Below are positions 8,621-18,600 of a stretch of DNA of 64,000 nt, one piece after another. The notes below the pieces were generated by a model. It saw nothing but the letters and a program-made list of their open reading frames with translations, had not been told where the DNA came from and ran no database searches. This stretch comes from Vibrio inusitatus (GTDB lineage Bacteria; Pseudomonadota; Gammaproteobacteria; Enterobacterales; Vibrionaceae), in contig AP024879.1 in the NCBI GenBank assembly GCA_024346935.1, positions 1,178,001 through 1,242,000 of the forward strand, written 5' to 3'. Made by a program: the position numbers and the translations under genes. Numbering within the stretch: the first letter of the stretch is position 1; every line of letters starts with the position of its first letter.

Positions 8621-10816
8621 TTAACTTTTAGGGGGTTGCAGTAAGAATGAAGCCTCTAAAGACGCATTGCTGTCCGGCCCAACATAAAGATCTATACGAG
8701 ATTCGGTTACTTCAAAGCGCTGTGTTTCCCCGTAATATTCAAGTGACTGATATGGGATCGCTAAGCACACCGTTTTGGTTTCACCAGGACGTAAGTCCAC
8801 ACGTGAAAACGCCTTCAATTCCTTTTCCGGTCGAGTAGTAGTAGCGTTGATCTGCCGCGTATAACACTGCACAACTTCTGTCGCCACATGGTCTCCAATA
8901 TTTCGCACCTTGATGTGAACCTTTAACGTATCACCCAAAGACAATTCACTATGACTGAGTTCTAAATTACCATACTCAAATTCACCGTAAGTCAATCCAT
9001 AACCAAACGGGTATAACGGCGTATGTTTTTGGTTTTTGTACGGTTGATATTCTTGGAAATCACGCATTTTACCGAGAGGTTTACGAGCGTAGTAAATCGG
9101 AATTTGCCCCGTGGAGCGTGGCACTGACATGGGTAAACGTCCACTAGGAGAAACCGCACCAAACAATATACGTGCCACAGCATGTCCTGTTTCTGTCCCG
9201 CTCTGCCAAGCGAACATCAGTGCGTCAGCATACTGCTCAGTCGCCATAGACGGCACAGGGCGTCCCGTACATTGCACTACTACAAGCGGGGTATCTGTTT
9301 CACCTATGGCTTGGATAAGCTGTTCTTGACCAGCGGGTAATGTTAAGTCAGCAATATTTCTCGCCTCACCCGTTCGGCGATGACTTTCTCCCGTGCATAA
9401 AATCGTCACATCTGCTCGATGGGCACATTCTACCATTTCATCTGTGAAAGCAGCCTCTTCGGTGCAGATTTCAATATTGAGGTTCTGCTGTTCGACGTAG
9501 TGTTTAAGCCCTTCATAGATGCTTGTCACATCGTCAGAACGACCATCTAAACACCACGAGCCTAAATGTTGCCGTTTGGTATGAGCGTGAGGGCCAATAA
9601 CGGCTATCGTGATTCTGTTTTCCTGCTTAGAAGCATTGTTCAATGGTAATATTCCATTGTTTCTTAGCAGTACCATACTTTGCTCTGCCAGTTGTTGTGC
9701 TTTTAAAACATGCTCAGGATGGCGTAACACTGACTTGTGACGCTCCTCATCTACATAAGGTTTTTCAAAAAGACCCGCTCTAAATTTGACACTCAGAACT
9801 CGACGAGCCGCCTCGTCGATTTTTGCAAGATCCACCTGACCTGATGAGACAAGTTCAGGTAAATGATCTTGATACGCTTCATTGGTCATTGCCATATCAA
9901 CACCAGCTTCAAGCGCTTTCTTGGCTGCGTTTGTCGCACTTTTGGCAACACCAAAGTACTCTAAATCCGAAATGGATCCCCAATCGCTTACAACTAAACC
10001 GCCGAAACCTTGTTGCTGTTTCAACCAGTCTTCAATCAATGGTTTGCTGCCCGAAACCGGGGTGCCACCCAAATCGTTAAATCCGGACATAACCGTCACC
10101 ACACCCGCTTCTACTGCAGCTTTAAAGGGGGGTAAGTAAACATTGTGTAGAGAGTTATCCGAGATTTCTGTCGTGTCATAATCCCGCCCGCCTTCTGATG
10201 CACCATATCCGACAAAGTGCTTTGCACAAGCAACTAAAGAGTCCTCATGTGAAATATCATCACCTTGAAACCCCTTGACTACAGCTTTTGCCATTGCACT
10301 GGTTAAAAACGGATCTTCGCCTGCACTTTCAATCACGCGACCCCAACGAGGGTCTCGTACAATGTCCAACATTGGCGCGAACGTCCAATGAATACCGAGC
10401 GATGACGCTTCCTTTGCGATACCGCGATAGGCGCTTTCAATCATGTCAGGATTAAACGAAGACGCTTGCGCCAATGGAATAGGAAGTACGGTTTGCTGCC
10501 CATAAATCACATCTCTGGCAATAATGAGCGGAATACCCAATCGGCTCTGCTCAACGGCGACTCGCTGAAATTCATTGAGTTGTTTTGGATCAATGCTTTC
10601 TCCAGGGGCATTTCCAGCCCATGCAGTATCCGCAAGAATTCTGGATCCCCAACAACCTCGCCTAACACCATCTAAATACGATTCACGATTGGCTTCGTAT
10701 TCCAACATAGGGCTCTGACAAAGTTGACCAATTTTTTCTTCTATCGTCATTCGAGCTAATAAATCTTCTACTCTTTGTTCAATAGATAAAGCAGTGTCTT
10801 GATACGGGTGTACCAT
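8621..10816 (-). CDS. GH3 beta-glucosidase, cytoplasmic
   Basis: Releases terminal glucose from beta-glucosides. The ATG at 10816 (731 residues) is preceded by GGAG at ideal spacing; an upstream in-frame start at 10864 lacks this support. There is no signal peptide. Domain order is the GH3 (beta/alpha)8 domain (about 1-310), the alpha/beta sandwich (about 340-560) and a fibronectin-III-like C-terminal domain (about 600-731). The catalytic nucleophile is Asp278 in VVSDWG, and KHFVGYG and RDPRWGR match GH3 substrate-binding segments. In Listeria a GH3 enzyme sits beside 1,2-beta-oligoglucan phosphorylase and an ABC importer, the same layout as here. It probably cleaves sophorose or short beta-1,2-glucooligosaccharides left by GH94; the linkage preference is inferred from context. 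Confidence 0.88.
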   Translation of the reverse strand: MVHPYQDTALSIEQRVEDLLARMTIEEKIGQLCQSPMLEYEANRESYLDGVRRGCWGSRILADTAWAGNAPGESIDPKQLNEFQRVAVEQSRLGIPLIIARDVIYGQQTVLPIPLAQASSFNPDMIESAYRGIAKEASSLGIHWTFAPMLDIVRDPRWGRVIESAGEDPFLTSAMAKAVVKGFQGDDISHEDSLVACAKHFVGYGASEGGRDYDTTEISDNSLHNVYLPPFKAAVEAGVVTVMSGFNDLGGTPVSGSKPLIEDWLKQQQGFGGLVVSDWGSISDLEYFGVAKSATNAAKKALEAGVDMAMTNEAYQDHLPELVSSGQVDLAKIDEAARRVLSVKFRAGLFEKPYVDEERHKSVLRHPEHVLKAQQLAEQSMVLLRNNGILPLNNASKQENRITIAVIGPHAHTKRQHLGSWCLDGRSDDVTSIYEGLKHYVEQQNLNIEICTEEAAFTDEMVECAHRADVTILCTGESHRRTGEARNIADLTLPAGQEQLIQAIGETDTPLVVVQCTGRPVPSMATEQYADALMFAWQSGTETGHAVARILFGAVSPSGRLPMSVPRSTGQIPIYYARKPLGKMRDFQEYQPYKNQKHTPLYPFGYGLTYGEFEYGNLELSHSELSLGDTLKVHIKVRNIGDHVATEVVQCYTRQINATTTRPEKELKAFSRVDLRPGETKTVCLAIPYQSLEYYGETQRFEVTESRIDLYVGPDSNASLEASFLLQPPKS

Positions 10817-10885
10817 ATGTACTCCAAAAGATATTTCTGACTGGCAATATTTAGGCACAACCATGAATATGGCTATGCCTATTGT

Positions 10886-11365
10886 TTAGTCTTGAAAGTA
10901 GAGATAATCGGGGAAAGCTTGAATTAAAAATTCTCTCATTTCAGATGCTAACAATTCGTCATTTGAATCCGTGGCACGTTTCAGGAGTAATTCAGCTACC
11001 TCCGGAACATATTTGCTATCAAGCTGGACGTACAAGTCAACAAATTGATAAAGCTCTTCATCTGATAATTTTAGAATTAATCTTTCAGGTGCCTTTAGTG
11101 CTTCATCATAAAAAGAAGGTGTGATACCAAATGTAACATTATCCCATGCTTCTATAACCTGCTGATAACCACCTAAATAAACCTCATCGATTCTAACTTC
11201 TAATTTATTTGTACCTTTCAAAGCCACAACATAATTACCAGATTGCTCTTGCTGTTGAGCAAACTCGAAGTAGCTTTTAGATAAAAAATAAACTTTACCC
11301 CATGCAAAAAAGTAAGCAATCAGAATAAAAGAAACAAACAGACCTATGCGCTTTAACTTCATCAT
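10886..11365 (-). CDS. Small membrane-anchored protein of the ABC operon
   Basis: I do not recognise this 159-residue protein. The start ATG at 11365 overlaps the stop of the upstream permease by one base (TAATG), so translation is coupled. A second ATG follows immediately. One hydrophobic segment (about residues 6-22, LFVSFILIAYFFAWGKV) is followed by a mostly helical, acidic, soluble region with no cysteine or catalytic motif, probably on the periplasmic side. It is placed between the permeases and GH3, so it may be an accessory subunit of the importer. A longer reading frame exists upstream but lies inside the permease gene. Confidence 0.6.
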   Translation of the reverse strand: MMKLKRIGLFVSFILIAYFFAWGKVYFLSKSYFEFAQQQEQSGNYVVALKGTNKLEVRIDEVYLGGYQQVIEAWDNVTFGITPSFYDEALKAPERLILKLSDEELYQFVDLYVQLDSKYVPEVAELLLKRATDSNDELLASEMREFLIQAFPDYLYFQD

Positions 11366-12186
11366 TATTTCACCCCTACGCCAGTAAACGCCTTGATAAA
11401 GTTTTTCTGCATAAAGAAGAATACAAAAACAACAGGGACAGCAATCATCGTGGTCATCGCCCAAACCTGCTCAAGGTTACCCGCTGGTATGTCTTGTTGG
11501 AACTTAAAGAGCGCCATCTGCAAGGTGAGCATTGAATCATCTCGAATATAGAGTAACGGACCCATAAAGTCGTTCCATGCTCCCATGAACGTCAGGATAC
11601 CAACCGTCGCCATTGCTGGACGCATCATAGGTAACACGACTTTAAAGAAAATACGAAACTCACTCGCACCATCGATTCGCGCCGCTTCTAAATAAGCTTC
11701 GTCAACTTGGGTCATGAATTGATACAATAGAAAGATATTATATGCACTGATTGCTCCGGGAATAATAAGCACTCGATACGTATTAATCCAATTCCATTCA
11801 TACATCATCATATAGACTGGTATCGTAAATAAAATCGCAGGTACCATCATAGAAGATAGAATTAACCTCAACCATACTTGTCGCCCTGGCATATTAGTTT
11901 TCGCGATGGCGAACGCCACCATTGCCGATAATAAACAGTTTAATACAGTAACAGAAACGGAAACGAATATTGTATTAAAAAAGATACGTCCAAGATTCAC
12001 ACTATTAAAAATTTCAATATAGCCATTTAAAGACCATGTGGTCGGCAGTGAGTTCGGAGAATGCATAATTTCCGAACCCGGCTTAAACGAGTTAATAATC
12101 ATAAAGAAAAATGGATAGAGTACGACAATACTAGCAATCGTGAGTGATACATATATCATCACTTTGCCTTTATTCAGTTCTTTCAT
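11365..12186 (-). CDS. Sugar ABC transporter permease, MalG-type
   Basis: Inner-membrane permease of 273 residues with six predicted membrane segments. The EAA loop motif near residues 165-185 (EAARIDGASEFRIFFKVVLPMMRP) is where the ATPase docks. The first helix (VSLTIASIVVLYPFFFMIINSF) is typical of the carbohydrate uptake family CUT1. The gene overlaps the preceding permease by four bases (ATGA) and the next gene by one. It works with the permease at 12183, the binding protein at 13107 and the ATPase at 19062 to import oligosaccharide. Confidence 0.9.
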   Translation of the reverse strand: MKELNKGKVMIYVSLTIASIVVLYPFFFMIINSFKPGSEIMHSPNSLPTTWSLNGYIEIFNSVNLGRIFFNTIFVSVSVTVLNCLLSAMVAFAIAKTNMPGRQVWLRLILSSMMVPAILFTIPVYMMMYEWNWINTYRVLIIPGAISAYNIFLLYQFMTQVDEAYLEAARIDGASEFRIFFKVVLPMMRPAMATVGILTFMGAWNDFMGPLLYIRDDSMLTLQMALFKFQQDIPAGNLEQVWAMTTMIAVPVVFVFFFMQKNFIKAFTGVGVK

Positions 12187-13064
12187 TCTTTATTACTCCC
12201 GTTTGTGATTTTTAACTGAATCATCGTCAATATGAAAATTACGATTGCAAGCAATAATCCAACTGTCGATGCTTCGCCCATTTTCATTTGTTCAAAACCA
12301 ATTTGGTACAAGTGAAGTACAGGTGTTAAAGCCGAATTATGAGGACCACCTTGCAGATCAAAGTTCATAAATACTTCGGTAAACATCTGTAAACCATTGA
12401 TAACATTGATCGTAAGAACAAAGATAATCTGTGGTTTAATTAGCGGCAGAATAATCTTAGTAATCTTTCTAGACCATGTTGCGCCGTCAATATCAGCAGC
12501 CTCCAACAACGACTTGTTAATACTTGCGATACCACCGAGGAATATGATCATTTGTACACCAAACCACTTCCACGCACTAAACACTGCGATGACTGGCATG
12601 GGCAGCCATTTTTCAAACTTCCAGAACACTGGAGAGTCAAGCATTTGAATTTCTAGCATCGTGGATTGAATAGGGCCATTTGGTCCTGCCATAAAGTCAA
12701 AAATCAACATGGCAACGGTGACCGAAGTGACTACTGGTATAAACAGTACCGTTCGGAACAACCCAGATAACACGGTCACTTCGTTTAACATCAACGCAGC
12801 ACCAAGTGCTATCACGAAGCTTAGTGAAATAAATATTGCCTGATTAAAGAAGACATTAAATATCGACTTCCAAAATTTGTAATCTGAGATGGCATTTACC
12901 CAGTTACCAATACCAACAAATTCAGTATTTTCAGGATTTAGTATATTAATATCCAAGAAACTATTTTCTAACGATAGAAAAAATGGATATAACATAAAAA
13001 CAAGAAAGTATGCGACCCAAGGCGACATAAATAGGTAAGACACCCAATAACGTTTAATATTCAT
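12183..13064 (-). CDS. Sugar ABC transporter permease, MalF-type
   Basis: Partner permease of about 293 residues with six membrane segments and the EAA motif LLEAADIDGATWSRKITKIILPLIKP. I prefer the ATG at 13064, which has GGAATAG just upstream; an in-frame GTG at 13103 would add 13 residues. The start lies 43 bases after the solute-binding-protein stop. It forms the heterodimeric channel with the MalG-type permease, to which it is translationally coupled. Confidence 0.9.
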   Translation of the reverse strand: MNIKRYWVSYLFMSPWVAYFLVFMLYPFFLSLENSFLDINILNPENTEFVGIGNWVNAISDYKFWKSIFNVFFNQAIFISLSFVIALGAALMLNEVTVLSGLFRTVLFIPVVTSVTVAMLIFDFMAGPNGPIQSTMLEIQMLDSPVFWKFEKWLPMPVIAVFSAWKWFGVQMIIFLGGIASINKSLLEAADIDGATWSRKITKIILPLIKPQIIFVLTINVINGLQMFTEVFMNFDLQGGPHNSALTPVLHLYQIGFEQMKMGEASTVGLLLAIVIFILTMIQLKITNGSNKE

Positions 13065-13106
13065 AACTATTCCAATATAATAATTGTCAGAGATGTGTTT
13101 CACACA

Positions 13107-14351
13107 CTATCTTTTTAATATTGTTTTTACGTCTTCAGCTGCTGCTTTTACGGCCGCTTCAGGTGTCATTTTATCCATAACTACAGACTGGGAATAATAT
13201 TTAAGTACAATACTAGACACTTCTGATACAGCTGCCGAAGACTCGTTCATCACAACATTATTAAGTTGGTCAACAAACGGCTTTATATCATCTTGTTGAA
13301 AGTAAGCATGCGACTGTAAAGAGCCTAACGTTGGAAGGTTCTGCAATTCCATGTTTGCTTTTAGATGATTATCTTCTTCCATCAGTAATTCAATAAGTTG
13401 CCAGCTACGTTGTTCAATTAAACGCGTATTCTTAAATACCATTAATGCACGACCATCTAAATTGGAGTAATGCACACCGTCTTCGGACAATGTTGGGATA
13501 GGCGCAATACCAACGTCTTTGCCTATTTCCATTGGATAACCTGCGGCATCTTGTAAGTTGGCTTTCCATGCAATGCCATATTGTGGCCACATGCCAATGG
13601 TTCTCGAGAAAAAGTTCTGTTCCATCGTCAATGGGGAAAACTGTTGAACCTTTTTCATTGTCTCTAAAAACTGAACCATCGACGCTTCATCTTTATCAAA
13701 TACTGGATGAGTTCCATATTTATTTAATAGCTGATACTGGCCATCATTAAAATTGTAATAAAGTGGAGACAACATATTCCAGTACCAACCACCCCACGAC
13801 AAAGCGTCATTCCACAACGCGGCACCATGAACATTAGCGCCATTATCTCTTGGTGGAAGATTACTAATCTTTTCAGCTGCAGATAAAAAGGCATCCCAGG
13901 TTTTTGGTGGTGTCTCTGGGTCTAAACCTGCTTCCCTGAATAGATCTTTATTATAAATCATCATCTGAGTCGTAGCATGCCATGGAATATAATAATTCCG
14001 GTTGAAATGCTCTGTCATGAATTGAGGTTCAATTCGATCTTTTAATTCTTCAAAACCATCAAATTCATTTAAATACATTAAACGTCCAAGTTTCGCATAC
14101 CTTGGTACCATATATCCAAAAATACCTGCATAAACATTAGGATAATCACCTGCTGCCATACGTGTTTCTAAATTGGAATCATTGGTCAAAACCAATGTAA
14201 TATCAGGATAGCGACGTTCATATTCAGGTTTAATTACCTCATTTACAAACGTCATCTGCTCTCCAGACGAAACCATAAATTCAATTCGTTCTTTTGCTAC
14301 TACTGAAGAAGTGAAAGCGAGCAGCATTATCGTAAGCCAACGGTTTTTCAT
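13107..14351 (-). CDS. Periplasmic oligosaccharide-binding protein (ABC)
   Basis: A 414-residue extracellular solute-binding protein of the type serving CUT1 sugar transporters. Its signal peptide ends at about residue 19 (SSVVA). The family pattern is visible in the segment TQMMIYNKDLFREAGLDP and in several exposed Trp and Tyr residues (WNDALSWGGWYWNML) suited to sugar stacking. Unlike many CUT1 proteins it lacks a lipobox, so it is a free periplasmic protein, as expected for a Gram-negative cell. It starts behind GAGGA. It probably determines which oligosaccharide enters; by synteny with Listeria a beta-1,2-glucooligosaccharide is likely. Confidence 0.9.
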   Translation of the reverse strand: MKNRWLTIMLLAFTSSVVAKERIEFMVSSGEQMTFVNEVIKPEYERRYPDITLVLTNDSNLETRMAAGDYPNVYAGIFGYMVPRYAKLGRLMYLNEFDGFEELKDRIEPQFMTEHFNRNYYIPWHATTQMMIYNKDLFREAGLDPETPPKTWDAFLSAAEKISNLPPRDNGANVHGAALWNDALSWGGWYWNMLSPLYYNFNDGQYQLLNKYGTHPVFDKDEASMVQFLETMKKVQQFSPLTMEQNFFSRTIGMWPQYGIAWKANLQDAAGYPMEIGKDVGIAPIPTLSEDGVHYSNLDGRALMVFKNTRLIEQRSWQLIELLMEEDNHLKANMELQNLPTLGSLQSHAYFQQDDIKPFVDQLNNVVMNESSAAVSEVSSIVLKYYSQSVVMDKMTPEAAVKAAAEDVKTILKR

Positions 14352-14403
14352 GTGTTTATCCTCGTAAGGCTATGTAAATCACATCTGAACAATTGCGACA
14401 TAG

Positions 14404-14429
14404 CATTGCTATGATTTCTCATAGCAATG
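14404..14429 (-). promoter_or_regulatory. Perfect hairpin between lacI-type gene and binding-protein gene
   Basis: An 11-bp perfect stem (CATTGCTATGA with TCATAGCAATG) closes a 4-base loop, 53 bases upstream of the binding-protein ATG. No T run follows on the minus strand. It may act as a processing or stability element that sets high binding-protein expression relative to the regulator, as seen in maltose-type operons. Confidence 0.5.
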
Positions 14430-14460
14430 ACAAAGAACTAAAACGTGTTTTGTTTGAATA

Positions 14461-15447
14461 TTAAATAGAGTCTCTAGCAATATATTTAGTGGGCAATATT
14501 GTTACAGGTTCAATATATTCTTCACTATTCATTGCATTAAAAAGAACTTCTACGGATTTAACGCCCATATCAAACTTATCATGAGTAACCGTACTTAACG
14601 CAGGTAAACACCTTTCAGATTCTCGAATGTCATCAAAGCCAACAAGCTTCAATTGCTCAGGAATTTTGATCTGTTTTTCATTAGCGGCTTTAATTATTCC
14701 GAGGGCCATCTCATCATTACCAGCAAAGATTGAACGAGGTTTCGATTTCTTAGAAAAAAGCTCAAGCGATTTTTCATAAGCATCTTTTTCGGTAAAATCA
14801 GAACGAATAATAAGCTCATTATTGAACTTAAGATTGTAAAAACCCAAGGCTGCTATATAGCCATCTAATCGTTTTTGGTTGTCATACGAATCAGTCGGAC
14901 CGCTCATATAATAAACTTCATCACTTCCACTATCGATTAACTGTTTAGTTGCACTGAATGCCCCACCGAAGTTATCAATCAATATATTATAAATATTAGG
15001 AGCGGTTATTTCTCTATCGAGTACAACAATGGGAAGATTGTTTTCCGCGACAGATTTCAAGAATTCATCATCAAATGCATTACTTAATATAATAGCACCA
15101 TCAATCATCTGATCTTTCAAGTAGCGGTGAGCGGTTGACTCTGCTCCACCAAAAAGACTACAGGCAATTAAGTCATGCCCCATTTCATGCACTTTCTGCT
15201 CAATACCCTGAATAAGTTCACTATAAATTGGTCCAAACCAAGAGTTAAAGAACACTCCGATCGCGCCAACATTTTTCTGTCTTAGACGTTTTGCATTGCT
15301 GTTTGCCGAGTAATTGAGCCTCTTTGCTACTTCTAGAACGTGTTTCCGTGTTTTTTCACTGATACGGTCACTGTTGTTCATCGCATATGAGACTGTCGAA
15401 ATTGACACGTTCGCTTCTCTGGCAACATCTTTGATTGTATGTCTCAT
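14461..15447 (-). CDS. LacI/GalR-family transcriptional regulator
   Basis: A 328-residue regulator. The N-terminal helix-turn-helix is clear (TIKDVAREANVSISTVSYAMN), followed by the hinge helix (about residues 47-60, NSNAKRLR) and a periplasmic-binding-protein-like sugar-sensing domain. It lies inside the minus-strand catabolic cluster, between the GH94 and binding-protein genes, starting behind AAGGG. LacI proteins bind palindromes with a central CG, and the locus carries at least ten AAACGTT-centred sites upstream of its transcription units, so this protein is the natural candidate for the regulator of all of them. The inducer is probably a sophorooligosaccharide or glucose derivative; that is inferred. 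Confidence 0.9.
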   Translation of the reverse strand: MRHTIKDVAREANVSISTVSYAMNNSDRISEKTRKHVLEVAKRLNYSANSNAKRLRQKNVGAIGVFFNSWFGPIYSELIQGIEQKVHEMGHDLIACSLFGGAESTAHRYLKDQMIDGAIILSNAFDDEFLKSVAENNLPIVVLDREITAPNIYNILIDNFGGAFSATKQLIDSGSDEVYYMSGPTDSYDNQKRLDGYIAALGFYNLKFNNELIIRSDFTEKDAYEKSLELFSKKSKPRSIFAGNDEMALGIIKAANEKQIKIPEQLKLVGFDDIRESERCLPALSTVTHDKFDMGVKSVEVLFNAMNSEEYIEPVTILPTKYIARDSI

Positions 15448-15635
15448 TTCAGTATTGACCCTTCACTTTAATAGTATCCTTATCTATTTGAATCACTTGC
15501 ATTTTCTAACTATTTTATAGAAGTATACTGCATTAGATTAATCGTTTCTACTGATCAGTATTAGGCTAAATTCTGGTGAGTAACATTCAAATTCAGGTAT
15601 ATATTTCCCTCACACGAGGTGAGGGGAATATGACC

Positions 15636-18600
15636 TTACAGCCAAACTGTCAGCTGATTATCACTATTCTGAAGCGTATTGTTTAAAATAGCTTTATCAA
15701 CAACAGCCCCTCCAGTTCGGTATGGGTTTTCAGTCAAGGACACCGTGATAGTTTGACCATTTAACTCAATTCGTTTCGGAGTAAATTCACCCGATTCCGG
15801 TATAATATTCAACTTGCAAGGCTTACCGTAAAGCGTGAAATCTAAACTTACTTTACCCATTGATTTCGCGATAATCGGGTCTAGAACAAGACAATCGTTT
15901 TCATAACGAACACCAAGAACGTTGCTGATCACTTGGTTAATGTAAATACCAGGACCACTAGAGTAAATTCTCCATCCACCTTTAACTGCGACATCACCCG
16001 ATTTTAATTTATCAAAATCACGATAGGCTTCGTAGCGATCGTTGAATTTGCCATCTGAACTTGAAAAGTACGCATTAGATTGACGAATTTCAGCATTAGG
16101 CACAGCCTGCTGAATGCCTATAGGAATAATTTTGTACAAGTTTTCTAGTACTTTATCCGCTTTACCCATCTTACAAAGTGCTTCAATAAAACGAATATGA
16201 GCATGACAGTATTGCAGACCTACTTCACGGCCAAGGTTTGCAGCTAATTCAGCACGTTTAAAATAGCTCTGTTTACCACCATTATATTCGGCCATTTTTT
16301 CCATCAAGCGCACCCCATCAGGATGAACTAAGTTCTCTTCGATAATCTTCATATGACTTTCGGCCATCTCTTTACAGAATGTCTCAGAGATAATAGAACG
16401 CGATGCTGGAAGTAAGCGGTACTTGATACCTGTTTTTTCATCTGAAGGGTGTAGAAGATATTCAACTTTATTCACATCTTTGTTTGGTAAATGAATAAAG
16501 CCTGCAATTACACCATCTTTAACAAGAAGCTTGTTGTAGTCAGCTTCCATATTAGTTGCGAGTTCACTGATTAAATTAACAAAGTCGCCATATTGTTTAT
16601 GCGAACTCAATGCTTTTTTCAGTGTCTTTAACGACTGAAGTGTCAAAGGAATTGTCCAACCACTGACCATATTCTCACGCAATGATTGATTCGCTGGTTG
16701 CAACGTGTCATCCCAATCACCATCACCATAACAAGACAGGTGAGTCCCAGGTACTAGGTTGTCAAAGATATGCTTAATTTGGCGCTCTACATGGGCAAAG
16801 ATTGTGTATTTTTCGTTAGTGAATGCGAATCCATTCTCAATGCTTGTGTAAGGTACTTCGCGATTGAGAACATCGATATCACCTGTCGTCGTGATGTAAT
16901 CGGCAATTGCTTTTAACGGCCAAACCACGATATCGCCATGACAATCTTCTTGTTGAATTTTTGAATATTTATCAAACATAAACCATTGTGGCCAGGTGCC
17001 AGTTTCAATGTGTTGATGGCTGTAAATAGTATCAAGTAAATCAATCACGCGATCGTAACGCTGCATAGACATAAACAACTCAAATGGACCTTGGGATACG
17101 TCGCGCGTTCCCCAAGCAGCACCAGAATATTGTTCCAATCCATGTGGAGTCGCATAGTGAACCAATGCGTTGTGGGTAAACCACTGCATAGTATCATTCA
17201 ATTTTTGTGCGTTGTAAGCGTCATTTTCAAACTCAACATGGAACTGATTTAACAAACCACTTTGAGCCTCTTGATAAGCCTTAACTTCAGTATCAAAATC
17301 TAATGTTGTTGTATCTAAACCTGTTTGACCATCCAATGTTCCAGAGATAGTTAGGGTCGCTTTATCTGTTACAGAACCTGTAAGTAAAAGATAACGAGTC
17401 GACTCTTTACAAACAATCGTAGAAGAGTCAGTGACAAAATCACTTGCAGCAATCACGTATGACATTTCTGGATAGGTAGAACCAACCAGTTCATTGTTAC
17501 CATCAACGCGGAACGTATTTCCTTCACATGTCACGGTTACATCGTTTTCGTTTTCGTTATTACCCATTAATAACTGGTTGGTAATCACAACATCTAATGC
17601 ACCTGACAAGCCTTGCGTTTCAATATCAAGTTGAACGGCAGTTTGATTTTGTGAGCTAAAACTAGTCACAATAATGTAGCCGCCTTGGTACTTATAGATC
17701 CAGCGGGAAAAGTTAAGACCGGTTTCGTATGCAGATGGCATTGTCAAAACACAGTACTTTTCACCCTCTTTCACCCAAATTCTTTGACCACTAAACTTAA
17801 ACATATTCAGTGAAGTACGTTCAACACCCAGCAATTTATTGAATGATGTATTGCCTAGAACAATATGCGAGTTGAATACACCATACATACAATGAGTCGA
17901 ACTCATCACAGCATTTTCAAAATTCTGATTGTTGCCCGTTGACACCATATGGCCGGTTGAACGCTCAAGAAGTCGCTCTTTACCTGCTAGTGTGACATAA
18001 CGACTTTCGCCTTTCTTGTCACCATAGAAAAACGATAATAGTTGGCCATTATTCTCTTCTGAAAAGCGTGTCTCTTTCGAGAAAAACGTTTCGACTTCAG
18101 CTAAAGAAAAATCTTCACCAACAACGCTATTGGATGTGTCTAAATAGAAATTAATCAATGACTGTTCTGATACGTAACTTTCATTGGGTTGAACGTATTC
18201 TTCACGAAGACAGTTAAGCGATTTAGCTTTGCTTACATTAGAAAGTGGAAGATCCATACCGAAATCTATATAGAAAACTGACTCTTTAACTTCTGATGCC
18301 AACAAACAAATTTTTTCAGTCTGTAAGGCAATATAGCCCATTTCGAACTGAAGTTTATAATTCTCTAGTTGTTGTTGGTACAACGCTTCTGGCTGCGCTT
18401 CAAAACGGTAGCTTTTGCCAAAAAACTGATAACCATCCGTCGAATATCCTACAATTTTGTCGGTCAAAGAACCGATTTGAGTGCATGGATTACCCGTACT
18501 TTGAGGGAGGTTTTGACGTGAACAAACGACATAGCCTTCATTTTCTGTTTCAAATACTTGATGATCAAGATATTGACTTACATAGCACTCATTACTTTTT

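Noticed and set aside
10882..11464. Longer reading (192 residues) of the small operon protein
   Set aside because: The extra N-terminal part (Cys-rich, within the permease gene) is out-of-frame permease sequence; the coupled ATG at 11365 is better.
15605..15628. Inverted repeat TTCCCTCAC/GTGAGGGGAA behind the GH94 gene as a terminator
   Set aside because: The stem has a bulge and no T run follows on the minus strand, and the next gene (LacI) appears to be part of the same cluster.
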